Notes: a model not told the origin generated them from the sequence alone. Counted from the stretch's first letter, positions 52,401-61,440 are shown. The stretch is DNA of 64,000 nucleotides from Hungateiclostridiaceae bacterium UBA1305 (GCA_002307275.1 DBTX01000078.1:1-64000); one strand, 5' to 3'. Program-made: numbers and translations.

Positions 52401-52479
52401 TATGCAGAATTGAATAGCACAATATACCGGCAAGAATAATTGATGTAAAAAAAAGCGGCTTTTTCCTGTGAATCAACAA
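49462..52479 (-). CDS. Fusion of extracytoplasmic propeller/Cache sensor and MFS transporter
   Basis: Protein of 1005 residues. A signal anchor (about 9-27) precedes an NHL-like beta-propeller (NIYLIDDGTKRIMKLDAAGKV, LAVDSYGNLYVLDN; about 45-330), two spans (about 340-365 and 375-395), a Cache-like domain (about 400-550) with GVLEVGTD near its end, another span, and a full MFS transporter with 12 spans (about 615-1000). The part before the MFS is related to the propeller/Cache sensor at 15.6-18.3 kb. Start is TTG 52479 after AAGGGAAGTGGG, overlapping the GNAT gene by 7 bases. The fusion may sense and export or import one ligand. Confidence 0.85.
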   Translation of the reverse strand: MLIHRKKPLFFTSIILAGILCYSILHNLPVYSENPFNRFMNFKQPVFATSDAASNIYLIDDGTKRIMKLDAAGKVIFVLNGETGGSPGFFSAQELAVDSYGNLYVLDNLLDENGQNVEKEEIIRYTANGKFKDIVYSVEYAEEDRPIRTGNICSISVYKENLYLYNKKKDSFVLTRVALDTKKSKDIIHVAFADAASMIVDFGTAYDPPASIFTTKRGEIYKAVETGDLSLVYTGDNKAADFVSSIPWKAEVYDRDTVYFSDILQRSIRCIEPSGNVRTLISDKILQEQGYDSDGVNFYTVSVAANGNAVLVSNGNVVSCNNMSIVGFYGSRGLLPVSGYLLRLLQWIQIVLLAGILAFIAWYLVVNIFKGRPSAVLMQSLFVIFAIVIATLLVSNTIFDKFQSRYESDIFNHISQTMFLASKNIDGDTFEKIKKPEHFMDENYKLIREQLHASFNYNQDTWNEGFYGALYTVVDNKLYAVMYYDDSKCPFYPLAEDGSEQDYLRVFNEKIMITTKSSDAEGDWMYGMTPVLNSSGKVVGVLEVGTDSYGFNQENSRLKNEVLLKTATLLVVLIFIMLEITIFADLLRKRRERLPDEADSKMITSLDTLTMRPLCFLIYLACFMSGSFVPILMKQLYRPILGLPENVVLALPISVEALLIAVSSVIGGYVNDKKGCRPTLISGLVLLFGGQLISGFAGSPAMFIFARAVAGAGMGLTFISMQNYVVIPASEEERNEGISALNSGGFAGLNAGLIVGGLLAEKFGMSKVYFFSTALVMICVFLSIKTVKNNTCTVQKEGNSQGSIKSLFKFFTTPAVSTFFLLMLIPTVICTMFIDYFFPLFAEGQKMSTSGISRAFLLYGLSIIYLGPSLTVYISKKIGAKLSMLLAALILAAALLQFAVQGTLTSAFIAIFMIGISESFGITLRVNYFSSINAADLLGQGKSLGYYGLVENLGQVLGPIIYGMVIGMGIFKGIGLIGIFFIGVISLFSILSVRKKAAVANALKV

Positions 52480-53042
52480 TATGACCCACTTCCCTTCGGA
52501 TTTTGGGCTGTTATGTTATTAGCCTTTCCATCCTTCACAAAGCTCTTCACGTACCAGACCAATCCCTCACCGGTAAAATAATAGTCCGGGCAATGGCCTA
52601 TCTGATAAAAGCCCAGCTCGGAAAGAAGCTTTCTTACAGGCAAATAACATGGCATATCACAGGTTTCTATTAGCATATAACGGGCGCCAAGGGTACATAA
52701 AAAATCAAATACTTTATAATGCAATGCCCTTGCAATTCCATTTTTCCTGTAATTTCTATGAATCACGCAATAGTCTCCGATATAACCTCCCGATTTTTGG
52801 CAGTTTTCTTTTACACCAAGTGCTCCTATTATTTGCCCGGTCTCATTTTTGACACACCAGTAGTAGGAGTTTTCCTCTCTGAGGCTCTCATATATGCATA
52901 ATTCCATATGCTCCAATTCTCCCGGAGTGAAATTCCGATCGTCAAATGATGCAGCCGAACGTAAAAAATTTGTCACTTCCTTTGCTTCTCTCTCTGATTC
53001 AACAAGATTCATCGAATATTGAATATCATTAACCGTCTTCAT
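52473..53042 (-). CDS. GNAT-family N-acetyltransferase
   Basis: Protein of 189 residues with the GNAT acetyl-CoA fold: the substrate strand NSYYWCVKNETGQIIGALGV, the pyrophosphate-binding stretch RNYRKNGIARALHYKVFDFL (motif A, Q/RxxGxA type) and a C-terminal GFYQIGHCPDYYFTGEGLVWYVK. Small-molecule or peptide substrate unknown. ATG 53042 follows GGAGGGG by 6 bases. It overlaps the MFS fusion by 7 bases, so the two are translated together. Confidence 0.88.
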   Translation of the reverse strand: MKTVNDIQYSMNLVESEREAKEVTNFLRSAASFDDRNFTPGELEHMELCIYESLREENSYYWCVKNETGQIIGALGVKENCQKSGGYIGDYCVIHRNYRKNGIARALHYKVFDFLCTLGARYMLIETCDMPCYLPVRKLLSELGFYQIGHCPDYYFTGEGLVWYVKSFVKDGKANNITAQNPKGSGSYC

Positions 53043-53203
53043 TTGCAGCCCCTCCATATTGAATAATTCCTAGTCCCGGTATGAAAAACAAATAATTCGA
53101 GCTATTGCGCAAAAAACAACAAATTCAGACATAAACTTATTATATCGAATGTACTGTAGTCAACACTTTCCGCCTCAAATGCATAAATCCCGTGCCGAAT
53201 GGT

Positions 53204-53225
53204 ATAAAAGCAGGGATGCTTTTAT
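53204..53225 (-). terminator. Hairpin at the stop codon of the LuxR regulator
   Basis: ATAAAAGCA and TGCTTTTAT form a perfect 9-bp stem with a 4-base loop, spanning the TAA at 53222-53224. The T-rich 3' arm on the minus strand (GCTTTTATACC) could serve as a weak intrinsic terminator. Confidence 0.5.
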
Positions 53226-56200
53226 GATATTCTCAAGTCCCTGGCCCATATGGCCGCCTGTGCTCTTCTGTTCACTCCCAGCTTGCCGTAAATGCCAAGT
53301 ACATGTGTCTTTATTGTGTTTACCGTCAGCCCTGTGCTTTGTGCAATCTCTCCATTTGATTTACCGGTCGCCATGTGCCTGAGAATTTCCATTTCTCTCG
53401 TTGTCAACTGTTCAATAACCTTCGCATTCGTTGAGATTCTTGCTGCTTCAGCTTCATTTTCCATAAGATTCTGAAGCTTTCTCATAAGGAGCACCTGACA
53501 GGACAACACTTTTATTGCTTCAATGCCTTCTTCTGAAAACTCTTCCGCATTCATGCTTTTTTCGAGATAAAGCGCACCTGAAAAAATCTCCTGGACGATG
53601 AGGGGAAGGCATAATGCAGAAGCCGTATTGTTTCTTATAATATAAGAGTCGGTAAGAAAAACATCCCTGAGACGTTCGTCACTAAGAGACGCGATTTCAT
53701 AAGTCCGCGCAGTATAGCGGATGAGCTTTTTGGGAATACCCTCATATTCTTCAAGAGGTATGTCAAGCGACTTTACAGGCAGTTCGATGCCTTCTTTGCA
53801 CGCTTCTATATAAAGCTCTTCGTTTTTTTCGATCAGAATAAATCCCTTGTCGGCATTAGATGTTTGTACAATAATATCAAGAAATTTCTCCAGAAGGATT
53901 TTCATATCTGTCTCACGTGACAGGCTTTTAATTTCCTCCAGTATCTTTGCCGAATCAAGCCTTTCCGTGTACTGTTTTTCAGCCTCGGGCAAATTTCCGC
54001 CGCAGGCCGGATTCTTTGCTTCCTGTCGGTTAATCAGATGCTCGTATCTCTTCTTCAGTGCTTTTTCTTTTCCCTCCGCTCCCCATAGCCTGTACTTTTT
54101 GCAGGCGTCTGCCAGATATGTGGCTGCAATTCTGTCCTTGCCCGAATCAGCATAATACCTGCCTGCCAGTTCACATATGATTGCCTCGTTTTGCAAAAAG
54201 CCGTTTTGTTCAGCCGACTTAGCTGCCTCATGATATAAATCCGCCACTCTTTCAGATTTCCCATTGATACGTGCATACTCGGCAGTCAACAGCAGATACT
54301 TGTGCCTGAAATTCTCCGGGCAGTTGTCCTGCCACTGTTTAAATCTGGAAATATTATGCTTTAAAACACTCCTGTACTTTCTTTTTTTGCTGTCCGGCAG
54401 TTGATGATAATTTGCGGTGATAATAAGAGAATGGTAGAACAAATGCTCCGCATATTGAATAAGACCCAGAACAGCATCCATATTTTTCTGTGCTTTTTCC
54501 AGCAGGTCAAACACCTCATCACTTTTTTCAGAAAGGTAATATGCCTGCATTTTAAGTAAAAAATACATCATCATGTCATTACTGTTTTTTCCCATTTGAA
54601 GCTTAATATTCTCTTGCTCAAAGCATTCCAGGTTACCTGACATGATACCTGAAACGATCTTGTTCAGGCACTGCAAATACTCGGCAATATCCTGGCACTT
54701 CAGCCTTTTGCCCAATTCATAAGCACTTTGTATCTGACTGCGCAGCTCTTCCAGGTTCATGCCCATACAATAATTAAATTCTGTCTGAATAGCCGCCGAG
54801 CTGACTGCAAATATATACTCACCCGCCTCAATACCATATAGGATTCCTTTGCTGAAATACTCCTGGCTGCTGCTCCCATGTGCGATCCAGTGATTGATAA
54901 AGGTGGCATCCACAAAATTGACAATGCATCGGATATAAACATCGTCATATCTCTCGCACAGTGCAGCTGCCGCTTTTTTAAGCAAACAGGATTTTTTATA
55001 GTTGCCCAAAACGCTGCCGGCAATTATTCCGTAGCCTGCATAGCCGTAAGGCGCATATTTGGTATTGCCGTGCTTTATAGATAAAATAGCAATTTTCAGC
55101 GCGATGACGGCAAACAAATCAGGATTTATGAGATTCGAAGCAAGCGCCATGGAAATAAGCAGTTCAAGCACTTTATCCGTTTCCGGCGAATGGTTTTCCT
55201 TCATATTGAGTATGTTTTTAACTCTGCTTTTTCTAAAATACCACATGGATTTTATTGTCAATATAGTAATCAGGGTTTTGCCCGGTCGCTCCGGTATATT
55301 TTCGCCAAGATTCTTTAGTGCTTCAATACCGGTTGAAATAGTTGCTTCATAATCTCCAACCGATGAAAACAGGTTTGCTTTTGCTCCGAGGATCTTCGCA
55401 GTTTCCATACCGGTTTTTGCCTTTGCCAGTAAAATGTCAAATATATGATAGGATTCATTTATGCTTCCACACAAAAACAAGGTATTTGCATACCCTAGAT
55501 TCAGTTCAGAAGATAAGCCGTAATCCGACCTCCATGAATTTTCCGTCAGAAGCAGCCTTCCTGATTCGAAGTACTTTAATGCCGAAGTGAATGCTACAGC
55601 CGCCATTGCTTTTTTACCTGCCGCAAGATTATACCTTGCAAGGCTGATACGCTCCGAACAGTCTGTTACCAACTCAAGCGCATTGTTAAAATGAGCCATG
55701 ATGCTTAGAATTGTTTTGCCTAAATCACTTTCATCCGCACTGTTCAATAAAAGCCTGCCAATTTTAAAATCCAATTCTTTTCTTTCACTTTCTGTTATCT
55801 GTGCATAAACAGCCTGTTGAATCCTGTCATGCAGGAATTCAAAGCGCGGACCCGCATCCTTGTTGTCCTGAATATCAGCTGTCCGCAGAGGCTCTTCCGG
55901 GTCTTCCTCAGGAAGCAGCAACCCTTCTGCAAGTGCCGGCGAAAGTTTGTCCATGGTCTTCTCAAGGGTACATTGGGACACAATGGCCAGCATTTCCAGC
56001 GTAAAGGAATTTCCGATAACCGAAGCCAGTCTTAATGCATTTAATGTTTCAACAGGCAGCTTACTCAGCTTATTTATTACTATTTCAACAATATCCTCGG
56101 GAATTGTCATGCCGGATATATGTTCAATATCCCATTCCCACCGGTCTTCCCGTTCATTAAAGCATAGATGCTTTTCATCGCAGAAGTGTTGCAGCATCTG

Positions 56201-57007
56201 AACGATAAAAAAGGCGTTACCCAATGTCTTTCTATGAATAATACCGGCAAGCCTGGACGATTCCGCTCCGGCATCCTGAAGTGAATCGGCTACCATACTT
56301 ACCGTTTGTTCATGCGTAAAGTTCTTGAGACGTATGGTTTCCGGTTTTATTCCGTCTTCTTCAATTTCTTTTAGCGTACTGCGAAGTGGGTGTGCCTCAT
56401 CAACCTCTTCCTCCCTGTATGCTCCGATAATAAGTATATACGCATTCCCGGGATTCTGGCACATTGACCTGAAAAGGTGCAGCGATGCCAGATCCGCCCA
56501 TTGCAGGTCGTCTATGAATAAAACCACAGGCTGCTCCGCTGAGGCGAAAACCTCCAGAAATCTCTTGAAAACCTGTTCGAAACGCCTTTGCACTTTTTGG
56601 GGCTCCGCTTCCACTACCGCGGGAAGCTTGCCAACAATAAATTCTATTTCCGGAATAAGCTCGGTTACTAATGCTCCATTGCTGCCCAATACCTTCATCA
56701 GTTTCTTTTTTTGTTTTTCAATCACCGGTTTTGGTTCGGTCAGCAATCTCCTTATAAGGCTTCTGAAGGCTTGGATAAAGGGAACATAAGGTTCATCCCG
56801 GTTATATTGTTCAAACTTGCCGGAGACAGAAATACTCTTCTCCCTCACAGCCGCTGTCAGTGCTTTGTTGACTAAAGTAGTTTTTCCCGTACCTGAAGAG
56901 CCACTAACAATAAGAATCCTGAACTCGCCCTTGCATACCTTGGAAAATGCTGCCTGCAAAGCATTTATCTCTTTTTCCCGCCCATATATCTTTTCAGAAA
57001 TTTTCAT
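53222..57007 (-). CDS. Large ATPase-GAF-LuxR regulator (LAL type)
   Basis: Protein of 1261 residues. An AAA/STAND-like ATPase occupies about 1-330 (Walker A SGSSGTGKTTLV near 40, Walker B VVLFIDDLQWAD near 162). A long helical, TPR-like part follows (about 400-1000), a GAF domain (about 1040-1180; LMRYTARTYEIASL-like) and a C-terminal LuxR HTH (LTTREMEILRHMATGKSNGEIA, TVNTIKTHVLGIYGKLGV). This is the architecture of large ATP-binding LuxR regulators without the kinase domain seen in some members. ATG 57007. It lies between the GNAT gene and the two-component pair and may regulate either. The inducer is unknown. Confidence 0.9.
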   Translation of the reverse strand: MKISEKIYGREKEINALQAAFSKVCKGEFRILIVSGSSGTGKTTLVNKALTAAVREKSISVSGKFEQYNRDEPYVPFIQAFRSLIRRLLTEPKPVIEKQKKKLMKVLGSNGALVTELIPEIEFIVGKLPAVVEAEPQKVQRRFEQVFKRFLEVFASAEQPVVLFIDDLQWADLASLHLFRSMCQNPGNAYILIIGAYREEEVDEAHPLRSTLKEIEEDGIKPETIRLKNFTHEQTVSMVADSLQDAGAESSRLAGIIHRKTLGNAFFIVQMLQHFCDEKHLCFNEREDRWEWDIEHISGMTIPEDIVEIVINKLSKLPVETLNALRLASVIGNSFTLEMLAIVSQCTLEKTMDKLSPALAEGLLLPEEDPEEPLRTADIQDNKDAGPRFEFLHDRIQQAVYAQITESERKELDFKIGRLLLNSADESDLGKTILSIMAHFNNALELVTDCSERISLARYNLAAGKKAMAAVAFTSALKYFESGRLLLTENSWRSDYGLSSELNLGYANTLFLCGSINESYHIFDILLAKAKTGMETAKILGAKANLFSSVGDYEATISTGIEALKNLGENIPERPGKTLITILTIKSMWYFRKSRVKNILNMKENHSPETDKVLELLISMALASNLINPDLFAVIALKIAILSIKHGNTKYAPYGYAGYGIIAGSVLGNYKKSCLLKKAAAALCERYDDVYIRCIVNFVDATFINHWIAHGSSSQEYFSKGILYGIEAGEYIFAVSSAAIQTEFNYCMGMNLEELRSQIQSAYELGKRLKCQDIAEYLQCLNKIVSGIMSGNLECFEQENIKLQMGKNSNDMMMYFLLKMQAYYLSEKSDEVFDLLEKAQKNMDAVLGLIQYAEHLFYHSLIITANYHQLPDSKKRKYRSVLKHNISRFKQWQDNCPENFRHKYLLLTAEYARINGKSERVADLYHEAAKSAEQNGFLQNEAIICELAGRYYADSGKDRIAATYLADACKKYRLWGAEGKEKALKKRYEHLINRQEAKNPACGGNLPEAEKQYTERLDSAKILEEIKSLSRETDMKILLEKFLDIIVQTSNADKGFILIEKNEELYIEACKEGIELPVKSLDIPLEEYEGIPKKLIRYTARTYEIASLSDERLRDVFLTDSYIIRNNTASALCLPLIVQEIFSGALYLEKSMNAEEFSEEGIEAIKVLSCQVLLMRKLQNLMENEAEAARISTNAKVIEQLTTREMEILRHMATGKSNGEIAQSTGLTVNTIKTHVLGIYGKLGVNRRAQAAIWARDLRIS

Positions 57008-57113
57008 TCTGTCTCAATTCCTCATCTTCCCCTTGTCTCATGCCTTTCTCATCAACTCTATCAATTCCGGCCTGAATAGTTTTAATTTTTTCTTACTCCA
57101 TTCTAATCTTTGT

Positions 57114-57150
57114 GGGCATAAAAAAAGTACCGATTGCATGATCGGTACTT
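57114..57150 (-). terminator. Rho-independent terminator after the two-component operon
   Basis: AAGTACCGAT (57125-57134) and ATCGGTACTT (57141-57150) form a perfect 10-bp stem with a 6-base loop. On the minus strand it is followed by a run of T, so it ends transcripts of the kinase gene. Confidence 0.85.
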
Positions 57151-57191
57151 GAAATAGCATAATCGACATTTTTCTTCCTTTTTCTGGTGCA

Positions 57192-58400
57192 TTAATCGAC
57201 AAGTATTGCGATATCTACCTTAAAAACACCTTTTCCCGCTCCTGTTTTTATCAATCCATTGTGTTTGTTCACCAGATATTCGATATTGTTTAAGCCGAAG
57301 CCGTGATTTTCGGCGTCAGGCTTGGTCGTATGGTTCTTTCCGCCTTGTGCAGCCGATTCCCGGTTCACCGGATTTTCCACCTGAATGATCAGATAATCCG
57401 GCCTGTAGAGGAGGTTTAAGCCAATATACCGACGGCCTTCGCCGATTGCAGCACAGGCTTCGATCGCATTATCCAGCAGGTTCCCCAGAATCACGGCAAG
57501 GTCGAATTCATTGAGTTTCAGTCCCTCAGGAACGCTGACATCCAGCTTCAGCTCAATCTTTTCTTCCCTTGCGGCGGATAATTTATAATTCAGTATTGCC
57601 CGCAGCATGGAATAGGGTATATTCACAATGTTCCTGTACTCCTCAGCGGTTTTTACCAGCTGCTTCGCATAGTCTCCCGCCCTGTCCGCTTCGCTGCCTT
57701 CCAGCAACCCGTAGATGACGCCAAGGTGGTTGTTGAAATCATGTCTCTCCGATTTCAATTTATATATGAGCTGCTCCAGATTCTCCATATAATAAAGCTG
57801 CTGGTGATAGTTTTCCTCTATGGTCCTGGCATATGCTTCACTGCGCGTTCTTTCCCTCATATAGGTATTGGAATACACAATGATCATTACTGCCATGGCA
57901 GCCATAATTACAGATAGGTGAACTGCCATATCAGGGAAAAACAGGCTTCTTCGCAAGCCTGCTCCAAGCCAGCCCGAGTTGATTGCATCACGCAAAATAA
58001 GCAGCATTTCAACGACAAACAAGGAGATTACGATAACGATGCGAAAACGCCCCGATAAAATAATGCTTAAGATCGCAATGAAAATAATCGTATAATAGGG
58101 CAAAACGCCGTTGCTCCCGCCACTGGCTATCCAGTTGTAGGGGATGAAGACAAAAACCAGTACTCCGGAAGAAATTACAGAAATTATTCTGAAGCAACTC
58201 CTGAACCTTGAAAGATAATAAGTCAGTATCCAGCATCCTACAAAGATGACATCAATCAGGATGTCCACCCTATAGTAAACATCCATCACAGTACCAAAAG
58301 CAGTCATAAATATTCCAAGGAGCATTGCAAAATTAAATATTCTTTCCTCAAAGGTAGAGTGCCCCGCGTCTCCGGTAAGAAAAGCGCCTATTCCCTTCAT
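57192..58400 (-). CDS. GHKL sensor histidine kinase (AgrC/DcuS-like catalytic core)
   Basis: Protein of 402 residues with about six membrane spans in the first 200 residues and no large outer domain. The His box is KSERHDFNNHLGVIYGLL near residue 220; LILGNLLDNAIEAC (N box, near 305) and HGFGLNNIEYLVNKHNG (G box, near 370) complete the ATPase. The ring of spans resembles peptide-sensing kinases of AgrC type. It starts 11 bases after the response regulator with AAAGGA before the ATG; the two form an operon. Confidence 0.92.
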   Translation of the reverse strand: MKGIGAFLTGDAGHSTFEERIFNFAMLLGIFMTAFGTVMDVYYRVDILIDVIFVGCWILTYYLSRFRSCFRIISVISSGVLVFVFIPYNWIASGGSNGVLPYYTIIFIAILSIILSGRFRIVIVISLFVVEMLLILRDAINSGWLGAGLRRSLFFPDMAVHLSVIMAAMAVMIIVYSNTYMRERTRSEAYARTIEENYHQQLYYMENLEQLIYKLKSERHDFNNHLGVIYGLLEGSEADRAGDYAKQLVKTAEEYRNIVNIPYSMLRAILNYKLSAAREEKIELKLDVSVPEGLKLNEFDLAVILGNLLDNAIEACAAIGEGRRYIGLNLLYRPDYLIIQVENPVNRESAAQGGKNHTTKPDAENHGFGLNNIEYLVNKHNGLIKTGAGKGVFKVDIAILVD

Positions 58401-58411
58401 TATGCTTCCTT

Positions 58412-59128
58412 TCAGGCGAACAACCTCCTCGCCAGCATTTCTTTAATATTATCAACAAAAGACCTGCTCACAGGCAGCTTGAGATTTCCGTCCAGGAACA
58501 GGGTCTTGTCCCGGAAGCCCCTGATTTTTTCTACATTTGCAATATAGCCCTGATGGCATTGGATAAAGCAATCTGCATCGATCTCACCAAGAAGATTGAG
58601 TAAATTATTGTAATAGCAAATATCACGGTTTTCCGTATGGATTTTTATCTGGTGGCCTATTTTTTCAAAATAATAGATTTCGCTATAATTCAAAGAAGCA
58701 ATCTCGCCTTTTACCTGAATAATTAACTTTCTCTCAGGCCTGGCCCCTCTTTTCTTTTTCATGAAATTCAGAGCTTCCTCAAGCACAAGATAGAATTTTT
58801 CTTTCGTCAAAGGCTTCAGCAGATAATGAAATGCTCTTACGCGGAAGGCTTCGAGGGCGTATTCTTCATGTGCGGTTATGTAAACAATGACGGTGTCTTC
58901 ATAAAATGCCTTGATTTTTTCTCCAAGACGGATACCGTTCATTTCGATCATGTCAATGTCCAGGAATACCAACTGCGGCCTGTCCGCTTCCATTTTCACG
59001 AGAAAGTCTTCCGGCTCCGTAGCTGCGATAATTCCAAATTCATCGGCACCCTGATAACTATGCAGATATTGCAAAAGTAATTGAACCTGCTCAGAATTAT
59101 CATCACAGATACCAATTGTGAATGCCAT
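58412..59128 (-). CDS. LytTR-family response regulator paired with the GHKL kinase
   Basis: Protein of 238 residues: receiver with CDDN near residue 8-11, phospho-Asp in VFLDIDMIEMNGI near 57, and Lys in FHYLLKPLT near 105; LytTR domain from about 140 with IQCHQGYIAN and the final LPVSRSFVDNIKEML. ATG 59128 follows GAAGGAGA. This is the standard AgrA/VirR type. Target genes cannot be read from sequence, but the injection system and uxaC are the nearest candidates. Confidence 0.92.
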   Translation of the reverse strand: MAFTIGICDDNSEQVQLLLQYLHSYQGADEFGIIAATEPEDFLVKMEADRPQLVFLDIDMIEMNGIRLGEKIKAFYEDTVIVYITAHEEYALEAFRVRAFHYLLKPLTKEKFYLVLEEALNFMKKKRGARPERKLIIQVKGEIASLNYSEIYYFEKIGHQIKIHTENRDICYYNNLLNLLGEIDADCFIQCHQGYIANVEKIRGFRDKTLFLDGNLKLPVSRSFVDNIKEMLARRLFA

Positions 59129-59276
59129 GATTCCATCTCCTTCATCTATGCTTTATTATATTATATATTCCTGCAGTTTTTTCGACAATAGTACCCTGGG
59201 TTGATGCGCGGGGAGGGACGGCATGCCTGTCAAATAAGAATCGAAGCATGCGGTAATCATTGAAATCAGGTACCAA

Positions 59277-59312
59277 AAAAGATGGCCTTAGTTTTACGTA
59301 AAACCATCTTTA
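59277..59312 (-). terminator. Terminator for uxaC
   Basis: AAAGATGG and CCATCTTT pair around CCTTAG plus the self-paired TTTTACGTAAAA. On the minus strand the stem is followed by TTTTTTT, so it terminates transcription coming from uxaC and shields the response regulator gene promoter. Confidence 0.7.
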
Positions 59313-59396
59313 TCAGAATGCCTTCCTATAGAACTCCACTGCTTCTCGACAGTTACCATTAAAATAAATATATGCATTTAAAGCCATACGTCCTGC

Positions 59397-59437
59397 TCCT
59401 TCACCTGAAAATATTCATTGCTATTTTCGGTGAAGGA
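59397..59437 (-). other. Long hairpin directly after the uxaC stop codon
   Basis: TCCTTCACCTGAAAATA (59397-59413) pairs with TATTTTCGGTGAAGGA (59422-59437) with one bulged base. It starts 3 bases after the stop codon; no T-run follows on the minus strand, so a stabilising 3' stem is more likely than an intrinsic terminator. Confidence 0.55.
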
Positions 59438-59439
59438 TA

Positions 59440-60846
59440 TTATTTCCCAAGCTGGAAGTAGTTAACCGCATTATTGTAGCAGATGTCCTGCACCATACCG
59501 CCGAGCAGCTTCATGTCACAGGGCGCTTCGCCATTTTCGGCCCATTCGGCGATCAGGTTGCAGAGTATCCTTCTGAAATATTCGTGTCTTGTATAGGAAG
59601 AAAAACTCCTCGAGTCCGTGAGCATACCCACAAACCTGCTGAGAAGTCCGAGATTGGCAAGCGCCGTCATTTGCCTGATCATGCCGTCCTTCTGGTCATT
59701 GAACCACCAGCCTGAGCCGAACTGTACCTTGCCTGGTATCACGCTGCTCTGGAAACAACCGGTCATCGTTGCCAGAACTTCATTTTCCCTTGGGTTGATC
59801 GTATATAGAATTGTTTTTGGCAGTTCACCTGTTTCTTCAAGTGCATTCAAAAACTTTGCCAGATCCTCTGCAAAGATCCTATCCCCAATCGTATCAAATC
59901 CTGTATCCGGCCCAAGCCTCTTCATCATAGAGCTATTCGCATTTCTAAGCACACCCATGTGAAGCTGCATTACCCAGTTCCTCTTTGCATACTCCCTGCC
60001 TAAAAATAGCAGCACCTGTGTTTTGTATTTTTTTATTTCTATTTCAGTCAGCGTCTGCCCGGATAAAGCTTTTTCAAATATTCCGCCGGTCTCCGCTTCA
60101 GTCGCCTCACCATACATTAGCGGGTCCTGGGCATGGTCGGAAACTCTGCAGCCTGCATCATGGAAGAATTCAATACGCAGAATAAGAGCCTTCTTCAGAT
60201 CCTCGAAGCTGCGTATCTTGATTTCTGCTGCTTTGCCCAACCTCGCCAGATAATCTGCAAAGCCATCCTTCTCGAGGTTTATTGCTTTATCCGGTCTGAA
60301 AGCCGGCAGCACCTTCGTCTTAAATGATGAATCGGCGGCTATTGCCTTATGATACTCAAGCGTATCAGCCGGGTCATCTGTTGTGCAGATTATAACGACA
60401 TTGGAACGTTTTATCAGATCTCTGGCAGATAGCTGCCCGGAAGCCAGTATTTCATTGCAGCGATTCCAGATCTCCTCTGCCGTATCCGGTGAGAGAACCG
60501 TCTCTATGCCGAAGTATCTCCTGAGCTCAAGGTGCGTCCAGTGGTAAAGGGGATTGCCAATACAGCGGGAGATGGTTTCAGCAAATTTAATAAATTTTTC
60601 CTTATCGGTCGAATCACCGGTTATGTATTTTTCCTCAATGCCGTTACTCCTCATCGCGCGCCATTTGTAATGGTCTCCGGCAAGCCAGAGTTCAGTGATG
60701 TTCCTGTATCTCTTATCCTCTGCTATTTCTTTTGGATTCAAGTGGCAGTGGTAGTCAATAATCGGCATTTCCTCTGAATAATTATGATATAACTCCTCCG
60801 CCGTTTTACTGTTCAACAGAAAATTTTTATCCATAAAAGCCTTCAT
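59440..60846 (-). CDS. uxaC: Uronate isomerase (glucuronate/galacturonate isomerase)
   Basis: Protein of 468 residues of the amidohydrolase-fold UxaC family. It interconverts D-galacturonate with D-tagaturonate and D-glucuronate with D-fructuronate. IIDYHCHLNPKEIAEDK near residue 30 holds the metal-binding HxH; YHWTHLELRRYFGI, MQLHMGVLRN and the C-terminal MLTDSRSFSSYTRHEYFRRILC are family signatures. ATG 60846 follows AGGAG by 7 bases; 18 codons further upstream are dropped. It lies 49 kb from the uxaE cluster but completes the route from galacturonate to fructuronate. Confidence 0.95.
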   Translation of the reverse strand: MKAFMDKNFLLNSKTAEELYHNYSEEMPIIDYHCHLNPKEIAEDKRYRNITELWLAGDHYKWRAMRSNGIEEKYITGDSTDKEKFIKFAETISRCIGNPLYHWTHLELRRYFGIETVLSPDTAEEIWNRCNEILASGQLSARDLIKRSNVVIICTTDDPADTLEYHKAIAADSSFKTKVLPAFRPDKAINLEKDGFADYLARLGKAAEIKIRSFEDLKKALILRIEFFHDAGCRVSDHAQDPLMYGEATEAETGGIFEKALSGQTLTEIEIKKYKTQVLLFLGREYAKRNWVMQLHMGVLRNANSSMMKRLGPDTGFDTIGDRIFAEDLAKFLNALEETGELPKTILYTINPRENEVLATMTGCFQSSVIPGKVQFGSGWWFNDQKDGMIRQMTALANLGLLSRFVGMLTDSRSFSSYTRHEYFRRILCNLIAEWAENGEAPCDMKLLGGMVQDICYNNAVNYFQLGK

Positions 60847-61095
60847 TGCTTCTCTCCTCTTTTCTGATTCTCCATATGCTTCCCGATAGACTGTCAGCAC
60901 TGATATGCCAGTGATGTAAGTACTGATATTCCCGTGATGTAAGCATTTACATTCCCGTGAATATTATATAATTTTTCCCTGATTTATGTCAATGTCCATA
61001 CCGGTAATACAATCGGATAAGCAATATAAATTACAAAAATTATCTGATACAGAAAAAGAATTAAATTCCTGCAAAAAGCAGAAGGTAATATCGCT

Positions 61096-61236
61096 TTACT
61101 TTTCGCCTGCTGCGGCATAGCTCACAAATTGTTTGACGCCATCCAGTCCGAGGACATGATTGATCTCTTCGTCATCAAAGGCAGCGATGGCACATGCACC
61201 GAGATAACAACAGAAAATATTTCCGTTGGCACACTG
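61096..61236 (-). pseudogene. C-terminal remnant of a nitroreductase/SagB-type oxidoreductase
   Basis: About 46 codons on the minus strand read NIFCCYLGACAIAAFDDEEI and VLGLDGVKQFVSYAAAGEK then TAA. This is the usual end of nitroreductase-family proteins of SagB/ThcOx type. An in-frame TGA closes the frame upstream, and no other part of the gene was found, so it is a decayed fragment. Confidence 0.7.
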
Positions 61237-61302
61237 TCAACTGTATCCTACGGAATCAGGGTCGACAGTTATTGGAACTAATAAACACATTGTAACAATT
61301 CA

Positions 61303-61440
61303 AAAAAGCTGTTAAACTGGAAACAGGCTAAGTTCATGCTGTCCAGACTATATTTTATTGATCCTCTCTCTTGCCCAAAATGCAGCGGCACAATGAGGAT
61401 TATTTCGTTTAGCAAGAGGAATTGCTCAATTGTGATTTGA
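61303..61440 (+). pseudogene. Remnant of an IS91-like transposase C-terminus
   Basis: The frame gives LYFIDPLSCPKCSGTMRIISF before running into unrelated codons and a TGA. DPLxCPKCxGxMRIIxF is the zinc-binding end of IS91/IS801-type (Y2) transposases as I know them. The catalytic domain is absent. It marks past insertion activity beside the nitroreductase remnant. Confidence 0.6.
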
